Below, piece after piece: positions 1-8,399 of a stretch of 37,253 bases of DNA; the stretch's first letter is position 1, and each line of letters opens with the position of its first letter. The notes under the pieces are model-generated. The model was not told the origin of the DNA, made no database searches, and saw nothing but the letters and a program-made list of their open reading frames with translations. The stretch comes from Curtobacterium sp. MCBA15_001 (GTDB taxonomy: Bacteria; Actinomycetota; Actinomycetes; Actinomycetales; Microbacteriaceae): assembly GCF_001864835.1 (NCBI RefSeq), contig NZ_MJGI01000006.1, positions 9,636 through 46,888 of the forward strand, in the 5' to 3' direction. The position numbers and the translations under genes are program-made.

Positions 1-900
1 TGCGTCCGGGCAGCGCTCGACGCCGGCATCACCACGTTCGACACCGCGGACACCTACGCCAACACGAAGGCGGAGACGGTCCTCGGCGAGGCGCTCAAGA
101 GCGAGCGTCGCGCCGGCCTCGAGGTCTTCACGAAGGTCTACTGGCCCACCGGCCCCAAGCAGCACAACGACGTCGGGCTCAGCCGGAAGCACATCATGGA
201 GTCGATCAACGGCTCGCTGACCCGACTCCAGACGGACTACGTCGACCTGTACCAGGCGCACCGCTACGACTACGAGACCCCGCTCGAAGAGACCATGCAG
301 GCCTTCGCCGACGTCGTCCGTCAGGGCAAGGCGCTCTACATCGGCGTGAGTGAGTGGACCGCGGAGCAGATCCGAGCCGGAGCCGCACTGGCGAAGGAGC
401 TCGGCTTCCAGCTCATCTCGAACCAGCCGCAGTACTCGATGCTCTGGCGCGTCATCGAGGGCGAGGTCGTCCCGGCGTCGAAGCAGCTCGGCCTCTCGCA
501 GATCGTCTGGTCGCCCATCGCCCAGGGCGTCCTGACCGGCAAGTACAAGCCGGGCCAGCCCCTGCCCGAGGGATCGCGTGCCACGGACGAGAAGGGCGGC
601 GCGGACATGATCAAGCGGTTCATGCGCGACGAGGTCCTCGAAGCAGTCCAGCGCCTGCAGCCCGTCGCCGACCAGGCCGGACTCACCCTCGCCCAGCTCG
701 CCATCGCGTGGACGCTGCAGAACGAGAACGTCGCGAGTGCGATCGTCGGGGCCTCGCGTCCGTCGCAGGTCACCGACAACGTCAAGGCAGCGGGCGTGAA
801 GCTCGACGCCGACGCGCTCGCGGCGATCGATGCGGCGCTGGGGGACATCCCGGAGCGCGACGCGTCGAAGAACGTGAGCCCGGCCTCCCGACCGGCCTGA
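1..900 (+). CDS. Aldo/keto reductase, 5' end outside window
   Basis: NAD(P)H-dependent oxidoreductase of the aldo/keto reductase superfamily, TIM-barrel fold, cytosolic. The reading frame is open from base 1, so the N-terminus is missing; 299 residues are present. The catalytic tetrad is visible: Asp and Tyr in FDTADTYAN near the start, Lys in FTKVYW, and His in DLYQAHRYDY. The C-terminal cofactor-binding stretch (SAIVGASRPSQV) is also present. The sequence resembles the Kv-beta/YghZ branch (long Q-A-H-R-Y-D-Y segment, SNQPQYSMLWR). The physiological substrate cannot be read from the sequence. A strong hairpin at 1056-1084 probably ends its transcript, separating it from the glycan block downstream. 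Confidence 0.93.
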   Translation, partial: CVRAALDAGITTFDTADTYANTKAETVLGEALKSERRAGLEVFTKVYWPTGPKQHNDVGLSRKHIMESINGSLTRLQTDYVDLYQAHRYDYETPLEETMQAFADVVRQGKALYIGVSEWTAEQIRAGAALAKELGFQLISNQPQYSMLWRVIEGEVVPASKQLGLSQIVWSPIAQGVLTGKYKPGQPLPEGSRATDEKGGADMIKRFMRDEVLEAVQRLQPVADQAGLTLAQLAIAWTLQNENVASAIVGASRPSQVTDNVKAAGVKLDADALAAIDAALGDIPERDASKNVSPASRPA

Positions 901-926
901 CCGGCCTGACCGGCAAGCCAGCCTGA

Positions 927-980
927 CCGGCAAGCCGGACGCAGCCGGCAAGCCGGACGCAGCGGGCAAGCCGGATGTGA
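927..980. repeat. 18-bp tandem repeat, three units
   Basis: Units at 927-944 and 945-962 are identical (CCGGCAAGCCGGACGCAG); the third at 963-980 is diverged. Each unit carries the small palindrome CCGGC-AA-GCCGG. It lies just after the reductase stop codon. Confidence 0.85.
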
Positions 981-1055
981 CCGTCCGGACGGTCCTGTCC
1001 GATTGACGTGAACGCGGCAACGCGACCGAACCACTCCGATCGGACAGACCGTTCC

Positions 1056-1084
1056 AGGGCCCGTGGCACCACGCCACGGGCCCT
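1056..1084 (+). terminator. Terminator-like hairpin after the aldo/keto reductase
   Basis: Perfect 11-bp stem AGGGCCCGTGG (1056-1066) with CCACGGGCCCT (1074-1084) and a 7-nt loop. Only a short T run follows, as is common in high-GC actinobacteria. Confidence 0.75.
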
Positions 1085-1203
1085 TCCGCGTCCCCGTGCG
1101 GAAGTGCATGACGCACCAACCGGGACGACGACGCCCATCGGGGGACATGCGCCTGGCAGACCCCTGATGACGTCCGTACCCCGACCAAACCCCCACGCGA
1201 AGC

Positions 1204-1218
1204 CCCCCGAATCGGGGG
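1204..1218. promoter_or_regulatory. Palindrome immediately upstream of gtrA start
   Basis: CCCCCGA-A-TCGGGGG has 7-bp arms around a central A and ends one base before the ATG at 1220. The right arm is the only purine-rich stretch near the start codon, so a hairpin here would hide it. It could equally be a protein operator. The sequence cannot tell which. Confidence 0.45.
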
Positions 1219-1219
1219 C

Positions 1220-1828
1220 ATGACCTCGACCGACACCCTCGTTGTGGTGCCACCCGCCCAGGTGGCACCGAGCGACGCGCACCCGAGCGCACCAGCGGTC
1301 CCGCCGACCAACCGGGCTCTGCCGACGAACCCGGTCACGCGCCTCCAGGCCCGATCTGCCCGATCTGCCCGCTTCGCGCGCCTCGTCGCCGCGAGCCGCC
1401 AGCTCGTGTCCTTCGGCACCATCGGCGCGCTCTGCTTCCTCATCGACCTCGGCGTCTACAACCTGCTGCGCCTGACGATCCTCGACGACAAGCCCATCGC
1501 CGCGAAGGTCGGCTCCGCGATCATCTCGACCGCGGTGGCCTGGGTCCTCAACCGGTTCATCACCTTCCGGTCCGAACGCACCACCGGCCGTCGCGAGACG
1601 GTGCGCGAAGGCGTCCTCTTCGCCGTCACCAACCTCATCGGACTGGGCATCGCAGCGGCGTGCCTGTTCGTCTCCCACTACCTGCTCGGATTCACCTCCA
1701 CCCTCGCCGACAACGTCGCCGGCAACGGGGTCGGTCTCGTCCTCGGCACAGCGTTCCGCTTCGCCGCGTACAAGACCCTCGTCTTCCGTTCCCCCGACGC
1801 TCGCCGCACGAAGGAGCACGCCGCATGA
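1220..1828 (+). CDS. GtrA family membrane protein
   Basis: Small four-helix membrane protein of the GtrA/DPMS3-like family, whose members are thought to help move or use polyprenyl-phosphate-linked sugars. 202 residues. After a basic, Pro/Ala-rich N-terminal tail of about 55 residues comes the family signature: FGTIGALCFLIDLGVYNLL, then AWVLNRFITF, and two further hydrophobic segments ending in FRFAAYKTLVF. The stop overlaps the next start by 4 bp (ATGA, 1825-1828), which implies translational coupling to the GT2 gene. The gene heads a run of glycan genes that includes a lipid-sugar-using GT39 and ends with polyprenol-phosphate mannose synthase, matching a role in lipid-linked sugar supply. 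The carried sugar is unknown. Confidence 0.9.
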   Translation: MTSTDTLVVVPPAQVAPSDAHPSAPAVPPTNRALPTNPVTRLQARSARSARFARLVAASRQLVSFGTIGALCFLIDLGVYNLLRLTILDDKPIAAKVGSAIISTAVAWVLNRFITFRSERTTGRRETVREGVLFAVTNLIGLGIAAACLFVSHYLLGFTSTLADNVAGNGVGLVLGTAFRFAAYKTLVFRSPDARRTKEHAA

Positions 1829-3342
1829 CCATCCTGACGACGCTGACGCTGGCAGCAGGACCGCTGCTGCAGCCGGGCGACCAGCCCGGCACCACGGACG
1901 TCCCGAACCGGGGCACCACCTCCGTCCCGACGGGAGGCTCGGGCCAGGGCGCGCAGATCGCCTGGTCGGTGGGCGAGTGGATCGGCTACTCCGCGCTCAT
2001 CGCCATCTCCGTCCTGCTCACGCTGGTCGCGTTGTCCACCCTGTGGTGGATGCTGCACGCCTGGCGTTCCCGCGACGCGCTGCGCGCGACGAGCTTCAGC
2101 CCGACGCCGCGTCCCGCGGCGCACCGCTTCACGCTCCTGGTGCCCGGTCGGCACGAGGAGGACGTGATGGGCCAGACGCTCGACATGCTCGCCCAGCAGG
2201 ACCACCCCGACTTCGAGATCATCGCGATCGTCGGCGAGGACGACCCCGGCACCGACCGGGTCGTGCGCGAGGCAGCTGCCCGCCACCCCGGGCTCATCAA
2301 GGTCGTGGTCGACGACACCCTGCCGAAGAACAAGCCGAAGGCCATGAACCTCGCGCTCAAGGAGGCGACCGGTGACATCGTCGGCGTGTTCGACGCCGAG
2401 GACGAGGTCTACCCGCACCTCCTGACGCTCGTCGACTCCCGCTTCCAGGAGACCGACGCGGACGTGGTGCAGGGCGGCGTGCAGCTGATGAACTTCCGCT
2501 CCAGCTGGTGGTCGCTCCGCAACGTGCTCGAGTACTACTTCTGGTTCCGCTCGCGCCTGCACTTCCACGCCGAGTCGAAGTTCATCCCGCTCGGCGGCAA
2601 CACCGTGTTCGTGACGAAGGAGCGCCTGGACTGGTCGAACGGCTGGGACGCGCACTGCCTGGCCGAGGACTGCGAGCTCGGCGTCCGGCTCTCCGCCGAC
2701 GGCGCGAAGGTCGTCGTCGCGTACTCGCCCGAGGCGGTCACCCGCGAGGAGACCCCGCCCACGTTCGCGTCGCTCCTGAAGCAGCGCACCCGGTGGAACC
2801 AAGGCTTCCTGCAGGTGCTCGAGAAGGGGGAGTGGAAGAAGCTCCCGTCGCGCAAGCAGCGCTTCTTCGCCCGCTACCTGCTGACCATGCCGTTCATCCA
2901 GGCGGCGACCGGGCTGCTCATCCCGCTCAGCGTCGTGATGATCGCGTTCGTCAAGGTGCCGACCGTCGTCGCGCTGATCTCCTTCATCCCGCTCGCGCCG
3001 ACCCTGATGCTGCTGGCGGTCGAGATCGCCGGCCTCGGGGAGTTCGGTCGGCTCTACAAGGAGAAGGTCCGCGTCCGCGACTACGTCAAGCTCGTCCTCG
3101 GCCTGATCCCGTACCAGGTGTTCCTCGCCGCAGCGGCCGTCCGTGCCGTCATCCGGCACTCCCGCGGTCAGAACGGGTGGGAGAAGACCGAGCACACCGG
3201 GCAGCACCGCACCGCGAGCCAGCAGGCCGAGGTGGTCGGCTTCCCGTCGGCCGTCACCGAGCCCGACGACGTCCAGCAGCCCGTCCACCAGTCCGACCCG
3301 GCCGACGACCGTCAGCCCGCCTACGCAGGAGGTGACCGATGA
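1825..3342 (+). CDS. Membrane glycosyltransferase family 2, BcsA-like
   Basis: Processive-type family 2 glycosyltransferase, 505 residues. One membrane helix (about residues 51-77) precedes a cytosolic GT-A domain. The acidic catalytic motifs are FDAED (about 189-193) and AED (280-282), followed by QRTRW (320-324), the Q-x-x-R-W signature of cellulose, hyaluronan and similar synthases. Three further hydrophobic segments (about 353-375, 380-403, 424-446) could form the export channel. No PilZ domain is present, and the C-terminus is a hydrophilic Gln/Asp/Pro-rich tail. The ATG at 1825 is chosen because it gives the 4-bp overlap with gtrA and because the longer open frame is the antisense/out-of-frame shadow of gtrA. 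A GH8 hydrolase lies three genes downstream, an association typical of beta-glucan synthesis; the polymer made here is inferred, not shown. Confidence 0.92.
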   Translation: MTILTTLTLAAGPLLQPGDQPGTTDVPNRGTTSVPTGGSGQGAQIAWSVGEWIGYSALIAISVLLTLVALSTLWWMLHAWRSRDALRATSFSPTPRPAAHRFTLLVPGRHEEDVMGQTLDMLAQQDHPDFEIIAIVGEDDPGTDRVVREAAARHPGLIKVVVDDTLPKNKPKAMNLALKEATGDIVGVFDAEDEVYPHLLTLVDSRFQETDADVVQGGVQLMNFRSSWWSLRNVLEYYFWFRSRLHFHAESKFIPLGGNTVFVTKERLDWSNGWDAHCLAEDCELGVRLSADGAKVVVAYSPEAVTREETPPTFASLLKQRTRWNQGFLQVLEKGEWKKLPSRKQRFFARYLLTMPFIQAATGLLIPLSVVMIAFVKVPTVVALISFIPLAPTLMLLAVEIAGLGEFGRLYKEKVRVRDYVKLVLGLIPYQVFLAAAAVRAVIRHSRGQNGWEKTEHTGQHRTASQQAEVVGFPSAVTEPDDVQQPVHQSDPADDRQPAYAGGDR

Positions 3343-5327
3343 CCGCCAGCGCCACCGACACCACCGGGATCCCGATCCGCGGGGTCCAGATGTCCAGCGG
3401 CGTCCGCGCCTGGTTCCAGGTGCACGCCCGGAGCCTCGCATGGCTGCTCCCCGTCCTGGCGATCGCCGTCGCGGTGCAGGCCTGGAACATGACCGGCACC
3501 CCGCAGCGCATCGACGACGAGGGCACGTACACCGCCCAGGCGTGGGCGATCACGAACCTCGGTGAACTCACCCACTACACGTACTGGTACGACCACCCGC
3601 CGCTCGGCTGGATCCAGATCGCCGGCTACACCTCGCTGACCGGGGCGTTCGCCCGCTACCCGTTCGCCGTCGAGGCCGGCCGCGAGGCGATGGTGTTCTT
3701 CGCCGCAGCCTCGGCCGTGCTGCTCTTCGTGCTCGGTCGTCGTCTCGGCATGCACCGCTGGGTCAGCGCCGCCGCGGTGCTCGTCTTCGCACTGTCGCCG
3801 CTCGCCCTGCAGTACCACCGCACGGTCTACATCGACAACGTCGCGACGCCGTGGCTCCTCGCCGCGTTCATCCTCGTGCTGAGCCGTCGTCAGCAGCTCG
3901 CCGGGTTCGTCGGAGCCGCTGCGTGCCTGGGCATCGCCGTGCTGAGCAAGGAGACCTTCCTGCTCGCGCTGCCGTTCCTGGTCTGGCTGGCCGTCCGCCG
4001 TGCCGACAAGAGCACCCGCCGCTACACGCTGAGCGTGGCCGGCGCCGTGCTGGCCGTCATCGGTGGCGGGTACATCCTGCTCGCCGCGGTGAAGGGCGAG
4101 CTCCTGCCGAGCGCCGGCAAGGTCAGCCTGCTGCAGGGCATCACCTACCAGCTCGGCAGCCGGCAGGCCAGTGGCTCGGTGTTCACCGGCGACAGCCTGG
4201 CGAACGAGGCCGCGGCACAGTGGTGGGCACTCGACCCGGTGTTCATCGTGCTCGGGTCGGCAGCGGCCGTCGTGGGCCTGTTCCTGCGCCGTGTCCGCCC
4301 GATCGCCGCCATGCTCGTGTTCCTGCTGCTCTTCATGTTCCGGCCGAACGGCTACCTGCCCGTGCCGTACGTGATCATGCTCGTGCCGTTCGCGGCCCTG
4401 CTCGTGGCGTACACGGCCGAACGGTCGGTGCTCGCACTCACCGGCGTCACCGCCGCCCGAGCGGGGAGCCGCGGGCGTGCCGCCACCCAGCGTGCACTCG
4501 GCATGACCTGGGCCCTGGCCACCGCGGCCGCGCTCGTCGTCGCCGTCCCGCTCTGGGGCTCGCAGCTGCGGGGCTTCCTGATCACCGACCTCGACGAGCC
4601 GATGGCGCAGGCCGAGAACTGGATCGGCGACAACGTCGACCGGTCGTCGCGGATGCTCGTCGACGACGCGATGTGGGTCGACCTGGTCAAGGACGGCTTC
4701 GCCCGCGACAACGTGGTCTGGTACTACAAGCTCGACACCGACGGAGCCGTGGAGCGCCAGTCGCCGAACGGCTGGAAGGACTCGGACTACGTCGTCACGA
4801 CCGACTCGATGCGCACCGGTGGGAACTCCTCCACCGACGTGCGGCAGGCGATCCAGAACTCGACCGTCGTCGCGAGCTTCGGCACCGGCAACCAGATGGT
4901 CGACGTCCGGCGGATCAACCCGCAGGGCGAGGCCGCTGCGAAGCGCGAGATCACCCAGGCGGCCGACCAGCGGAAGACGCTCGGCACCCAGCTCGCGCAG
5001 AACCCCGGGCTCGAGGCGAACGCCGGCACGAAGTCGCAGTTCCGCGCCGGACAGGTGGACTCGCGGGCGATGCTCGGCCTCGGACAGGTCCTGGCCGACA
5101 GCTCGGTGCAGGTCGCCCGGTTCACGCCGATGTCCGGCGAGGACGGCCAGACCTTCCGGCGCCTCGTCCTGACCGCGCAGAGCCCGGAGGCCGCCGTCCG
5201 CGTCGAGCGGACGTTCGGTGCGATGGACACGGCAGTCGGACCCGAGTCGATGGAGCGGAACGGCGACACCCTGACCGTGGTCTTCGCGCCGACGGACCCG
5301 ACCACGACCGCGATCAGCGCCTCGTGA
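3339..5327 (+). CDS. Glycosyltransferase family 39-like membrane protein
   Basis: Polytopic membrane transferase of the PMT/ArnT (GT39/GT-C) type, which takes sugar from a polyprenyl-phosphate donor on the outer face of the membrane. 662 residues. After the first helix (about 33-48) comes the first-loop acidic pair RIDDEGTYTAQAW (residues about 57-69), then YDHPPLGW and YHRTVYIDNVATPW, all typical of the family. Many hydrophobic segments follow up to about residue 410; the last roughly 250 residues are hydrophilic and probably extracytoplasmic. The start overlaps the GT2 stop by 4 bp and has a strong ribosome site (GCAGGAGGTG). Its probable donor could come from the Ppm enzyme at 8400 with GtrA as helper. 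The acceptor is unknown: protein O-mannosylation or glycan decoration are both possible. Confidence 0.9.
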   Translation: MTASATDTTGIPIRGVQMSSGVRAWFQVHARSLAWLLPVLAIAVAVQAWNMTGTPQRIDDEGTYTAQAWAITNLGELTHYTYWYDHPPLGWIQIAGYTSLTGAFARYPFAVEAGREAMVFFAAASAVLLFVLGRRLGMHRWVSAAAVLVFALSPLALQYHRTVYIDNVATPWLLAAFILVLSRRQQLAGFVGAAACLGIAVLSKETFLLALPFLVWLAVRRADKSTRRYTLSVAGAVLAVIGGGYILLAAVKGELLPSAGKVSLLQGITYQLGSRQASGSVFTGDSLANEAAAQWWALDPVFIVLGSAAAVVGLFLRRVRPIAAMLVFLLLFMFRPNGYLPVPYVIMLVPFAALLVAYTAERSVLALTGVTAARAGSRGRAATQRALGMTWALATAAALVVAVPLWGSQLRGFLITDLDEPMAQAENWIGDNVDRSSRMLVDDAMWVDLVKDGFARDNVVWYYKLDTDGAVERQSPNGWKDSDYVVTTDSMRTGGNSSTDVRQAIQNSTVVASFGTGNQMVDVRRINPQGEAAAKREITQAADQRKTLGTQLAQNPGLEANAGTKSQFRAGQVDSRAMLGLGQVLADSSVQVARFTPMSGEDGQTFRRLVLTAQSPEAAVRVERTFGAMDTAVGPESMERNGDTLTVVFAPTDPTTTAISAS

Positions 5328-5341
5328 CCCACCCGTCCACC

Positions 5342-5400
5342 GCGAGCGGGCGAAACACCGCAGTGCCCGACCCGAGCACCACGACACTTCGCCCGCTCGC
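5342..5400 (-). repeat. 60-bp dispersed palindrome, copy A
   Basis: Perfect 13-bp arms GCGAGCGGGCGAA (5342-5354) and TTCGCCCGCTCGC (5388-5400) around a spacer of about 33 bp. Reverse orientation relative to copies E and F, judged from the inner bases. It lies in the 160-bp gap between the GT39 and DUF4397 genes and is followed directly by a 15-bp tandem array. Confidence 0.88.
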
Positions 5401-5439
5401 GGAAGCCCCGCTCGCGGAAGCCCCGCTCGCGGAGGCTCC
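5395..5439. repeat. 15-bp tandem array next to palindrome copy A
   Basis: Three units (5395-5409, 5410-5424, 5425-5439), the first two identical: GCTCGCGGAAGCCCC. The reverse complement of the unit is nearly the same as the 15-bp unit repeated at 24512-24586, and the first unit overlaps the right arm of copy A. Confidence 0.85.
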
Positions 5440-5487
5440 GCACCCCCCAGCACGGCCCAGCACGATCCGACCCGAAGGAGCACGACC

Positions 5488-6336
5488 ATGAACGCCGCTG
5501 CACCCCAGAGCACCACTGCCCGCACGCCCCGCCGTCGCATCGCGGTCGTCGGAGTCCTGGCCGCGACCCTCGTCGCAGCCACCGTCGGCCTCGCCGCACC
5601 GCAGTCCGCCAACGCCGCCACCGCGACCGACGACGGCTGGCTGCGCGTCGGCCACCTGTCCCCGGACACGAAGGGCGTCGACGTCGAACTGTCGAGCCTG
5701 GCCGGCGGCAAGAAGGTCTTCGAGCTCGACAACGTCACCTACGGACAGGTCAGCCCGTACCAGGAGCTGCCCGTCGGGACCTACGTGCTCTCGATGCGCG
5801 CGTCGGACGCTCCCGACTCGACCCCGGTGATCTCCGCCGACGTCACGGTGCAGGCCGGCGACGCGAGCACGGTCGTGGCCTACGGCAGGAACACGGCGCT
5901 GAAGACCGCGGCCTTCTCCGACGACCTGCAGCAGCCCGGGGACGGCAAGGCCAAGCTCCGGCTCGTCCAGGCCGCCACCACGGCGAAGAAGGTCGACGTC
6001 AAGGCCTCCGACGGCACCGAGGTCGCGTCCGACGCGGCGTTCGGCACGGCGTCGCAGTACGCCACGGTGAACGCCGGCAAGTGGGACCTCGACATCTCCG
6101 GCGGCGGCCAGACCGGCAGCGCCGACCTCGACCTGGCCGGCAACACCGTCTCGACGCTGTTCGTCCTCGACGACAGCAAGGGCAACCTGACGATCGTGCC
6201 GGTCACCGACGCGGCCGCGACCGCGGCCACCCCGACGGGCGGCGTGCAGACCGGTGGTGGCGGCACCGCCGCCGACCGCGGCACGACCGACTTCCTCCAC
6301 GCGGTCATCCGCGCCGTCCGCGGACTGTTCCACTGA
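5488..6336 (+). CDS. Secreted DUF4397 domain protein
   Basis: Exported protein of unknown biochemical function, 282 residues. A basic N-terminus (RTPRRR) and hydrophobic core end in a likely signal-peptidase site around ANA-A (residues 41-44). The DUF4397 domain follows from about residue 49: LRVGHLSPDTKGVDVEL, FGQ/YGQVSPYQELPVGTY and a second related half around RLVQAATTAKKVDVK. The C-terminus is Gly/Thr-rich and ends in a short amphipathic segment (FLHAVIRAVRGLFH), with no LPXTG signal. The start is supported by GAAGGAGC upstream. DUF4397 genes are often found beside class F-like sortases in actinobacteria, and a sortase gene lies at 7642. Whether this protein is a sortase substrate is not evident. 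Confidence 0.87.
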   Translation: MNAAAPQSTTARTPRRRIAVVGVLAATLVAATVGLAAPQSANAATATDDGWLRVGHLSPDTKGVDVELSSLAGGKKVFELDNVTYGQVSPYQELPVGTYVLSMRASDAPDSTPVISADVTVQAGDASTVVAYGRNTALKTAAFSDDLQQPGDGKAKLRLVQAATTAKKVDVKASDGTEVASDAAFGTASQYATVNAGKWDLDISGGGQTGSADLDLAGNTVSTLFVLDDSKGNLTIVPVTDAAATAATPTGGVQTGGGGTAADRGTTDFLHAVIRAVRGLFH

Positions 6337-6402
6337 CCCGGACTGGAGGCCCCACCCAGCCGCGCGCATCGGCTGCGGTGATCCTCCCTCGCAGGCTCGG
6401 TC

Positions 6403-6449
6403 GGCGCGGCTCGCGCAACGCTTCGCGTTGCCGTTGAGCGAGCCGCGCC
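6403..6449. promoter_or_regulatory. Long nested hairpin inside the glycan operon
   Basis: Outer perfect 12-bp stem GGCGCGGCTCGC (6403-6414) with GCGAGCCGCGCC (6438-6449). Directly inside is a 7-bp stem GCAACGC (6415-6421) with GCGTTGC (6425-6431) and a 3-nt loop. No T tail follows. It could be an attenuator, an RNA-processing or stability signal, or a repeat element of another family. Confidence 0.7.
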
Positions 6450-6487
6450 AGTCCGCCGTTCCACCCACCAGCAGAGAGCGAGCCAGC

Positions 6488-7645
6488 ATGACCCGCAGGA
6501 ACTGGATCCGTCCCACCGCCGTGGCGCTCGCCGCGGTCCTGGTCGCCGGGGGGATCGCCCTGGCGGCGGTCCGACCCTGGTCGGACCCCGTGCCGGACGC
6601 CGGCGGAGCCTCCACCCCGACCTCGACCACCCCGCCGACCGGCACCCGGTCCGCCGCGCAGCTGCGGACCGACTTCCTCGACCGCTACGTCGAGGACGGC
6701 CGCGTCGTGCGGAAGGACCAGGGCAGCGACACCGTCAGCGAGGGGCAGGCGTACGGCCTGCTCATCGCCTACGCCGCCGGCGATCGTGACCGGTTCGGCG
6801 ACATCTGGTCGTGGACGAAGCGACACCTACTCACTGACGACCACCTGCTCGCCTGGCGCTGGACCACCGACGGGGGCGTCGCCGACGGACAGTCCGCATC
6901 GGACGCCGACCTCGATGCCGCCCGCGCGCTCGTGCTCGCCGGGAAGACCTGGGATGACGCGCGCTACACCGCCGCGGGCAAGCAGATGGCGGCCGCCGTG
7001 CTCGACCACGAGACGGTGACCACCGACCTCGGGCGCATCCTGCTGCCGGGACCGTGGGCCGACTCCGAGCCCTACCGCTACGACGCCTCGTACGCCTCGC
7101 CGGCCGCCTACCGGGTGCTCGCCGAGGCCACCGGCGATGCTCGCTGGCAGGAACTCGAGCGCGGTTCCTCCGCCGCGACGGCCGCCGTGCTCGCGAAGAC
7201 CGACCTGCCGAGCGACTGGTCGCAGGTGCACGCCGACGGCAGCGTCGACCCGATGCCGGCGACGGGCAACGACTCCCGCGTGCTGTACGGCTACGACGCC
7301 ATGCGCCTGCCCGTCCGGTACGCCGAGGCGTGCACGGCCAAGGACCGGGAACTCGCGGGGTCCATCGCACCCACGCTCCGGCGTACCACCCAGCTCGCGG
7401 CGCAGCTCGACCTGGGCGGGACCGCCGTCACGGGGGACCGGAGCGCGCTGGCGTACGTCGCACGCGCGGCGGCCGAGCAGGCCTCCGGTGCCACGAGTGC
7501 CGCGACCCAGGACCTCGACCGTGCCGACCGCACGTCGGCGACCACGCCGACGTACTACGGCGACGCGTGGGCCGCGCTCGGGGCGACCATGCTGACCTCG
7601 GACGTGCTCGGCGGTTGCGCCAGCGATGCTGGAGGTGCCTCGTGA
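6488..7645 (+). CDS. Glycosyl hydrolase family 8 (secreted/anchored endo-beta-glucanase-like)
   Basis: Inverting endoglycosidase of family GH8, 385 residues, with an N-terminal membrane anchor or uncleaved signal (about residues 10-28) followed by a Thr/Ser/Pro linker. The family proton donor is Glu85 in DTVSEGQAYG, and the acidic DADLD cluster (139-143) corresponds to the conserved second acidic region of GH8. The GDAW segment near the C-terminus also fits. Family members include BcsZ-type cellulases needed for bacterial cellulose export, chitosanases and xylanases. Next to a QRTRW-type GT2, a trimming role on a beta-linked glucan is the best inference. The ATG at 6488 is preferred: it begins a clear anchor sequence, whereas the longer frame would include the hairpin at 6403-6449. 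The stop overlaps the sortase GTG by 4 bp. Confidence 0.88.
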   Translation: MTRRNWIRPTAVALAAVLVAGGIALAAVRPWSDPVPDAGGASTPTSTTPPTGTRSAAQLRTDFLDRYVEDGRVVRKDQGSDTVSEGQAYGLLIAYAAGDRDRFGDIWSWTKRHLLTDDHLLAWRWTTDGGVADGQSASDADLDAARALVLAGKTWDDARYTAAGKQMAAAVLDHETVTTDLGRILLPGPWADSEPYRYDASYASPAAYRVLAEATGDARWQELERGSSAATAAVLAKTDLPSDWSQVHADGSVDPMPATGNDSRVLYGYDAMRLPVRYAEACTAKDRELAGSIAPTLRRTTQLAAQLDLGGTAVTGDRSALAYVARAAAEQASGATSAATQDLDRADRTSATTPTYYGDAWAALGATMLTSDVLGGCASDAGGAS

Positions 7646-8352
7646 GCGGGCGTCGGGCTGCGTCCCGCAGCGGGCGCTGGACCGGGCGTCGGCTGGCCGT
7701 GGTGGCCGGAGGCGTCGCGGTGGTGCTGGTGGCCGGGGTGGCCACCGGGGTCGCGGTCGCGGCGGGCAGTGGGCCCGTCGGGGCACCGGCGACCGCGGGG
7801 GCATCGGCCGGCCCCAGCGGCGGTTCGACGTCGGGTTCGTCGTCGGCCGGTGGCGACCGGGACATCTCCGGCTTCCAGGACCCCGCGGCGCCCGCTGCGA
7901 AGTCGACGGCCACGCCCGTGCGGGTGACGATCCCGGCGATCGGCGTCGACGCCTCGCTCGAGGACCTGCACCGCGGGTCCGCCGGCGAGCTCGACCCGCC
8001 GAAGGGCTGGGACAACGCCGGCTGGTTCAGCGACGGCATCGTGCCCGGCGAGGTCGGGCCCGCCGTCATCGCTGGCCACGTCGACAGCCCCACGAGCGCG
8101 GCGGTGTTCTTCCGCCTGGACGAGCTCGTGTCCGGCGACCAGATCCACGTCGCCATGTCGGACGGCTCCACCCGCACCTTCACCGTCGACCGGACCGAAC
8201 GCGCCGCGAAGTCGGCGTTCCCGACCAGTGACGTCTACGGCGTCACCCCCACCCCGACCCTGCGGCTCATCACCTGTGACGGCACCTTCGACACCGCCAC
8301 CGGGCACTACACAGACAACCTGATCGTGTTCGCAGAGCTGTCGGACTCCTGA
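7642..8352 (+). CDS. Class F-like sortase
   Basis: Membrane-anchored transpeptidase or hydrolase of the sortase superfamily, 236 residues. N-terminal helix at about residues 18-41, then a Gly/Ser/Ala linker, then the catalytic domain from about residue 92. Visible active-site residues are His146 (AGHVDSP) and Cys212 ([10 protein letters not shown]). The FFRLDEL, GD and VYG-T-P-LRLITC pattern is that of small actinobacterial class F enzymes. The usual catalytic Arg a few residues after the Cys is not seen: the tail after Cys212 contains no Arg. The GTG start at 7642 is set by the 4-bp overlap with the GH8 stop and by GGAGG at 7631-7635. No LPXTG protein was found in the window, so its substrate is unknown. 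Confidence 0.87.
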   Translation: MSGRRAASRSGRWTGRRLAVVAGGVAVVLVAGVATGVAVAAGSGPVGAPATAGASAGPSGGSTSGSSSAGGDRDISGFQDPAAPAAKSTATPVRVTIPAIGVDASLEDLHRGSAGELDPPKGWDNAGWFSDGIVPGEVGPAVIAGHVDSPTSAAVFFRLDELVSGDQIHVAMSDGSTRTFTVDRTERAAKSAFPTSDVYGVTPTPTLRLITCDGTFDTATGHYTDNLIVFAELSDS

Positions 8353-8399
8353 CCCAGCACACGCCATATACGTTCGACCGGAAGCACGCAAGGAGCATC

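Larger units (their letters stand above)
901..1219. other. Intergenic stretch with tandem repeat, terminator and start-proximal palindrome
   Basis: 319 bp without a convincing gene. It holds three 18-bp tandem units (927-980), an imperfect inverted pair (about 988-1001 with 1039-1051, CGGTCCTGTCCGAT and ATCGGACAGACCG), a perfect 11-bp terminator-like stem (1056-1084), and a small palindrome touching the next start codon (1204-1218). A short open frame at 1008-1223 runs through the terminator hairpin and is not credible as a gene. Confidence 0.7.

Noticed and set aside
1008..1223. 71-codon open frame before gtrA
   Set aside because: It reads through the perfect terminator hairpin and has no ribosome site.
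3321..5738. 805-codon open frame on the minus strand opposite the GT39 gene
   Set aside because: High-GC antisense shadow: no domain, Arg/Gly/His-rich composition, and it covers a well-supported gene plus the intergenic palindrome.
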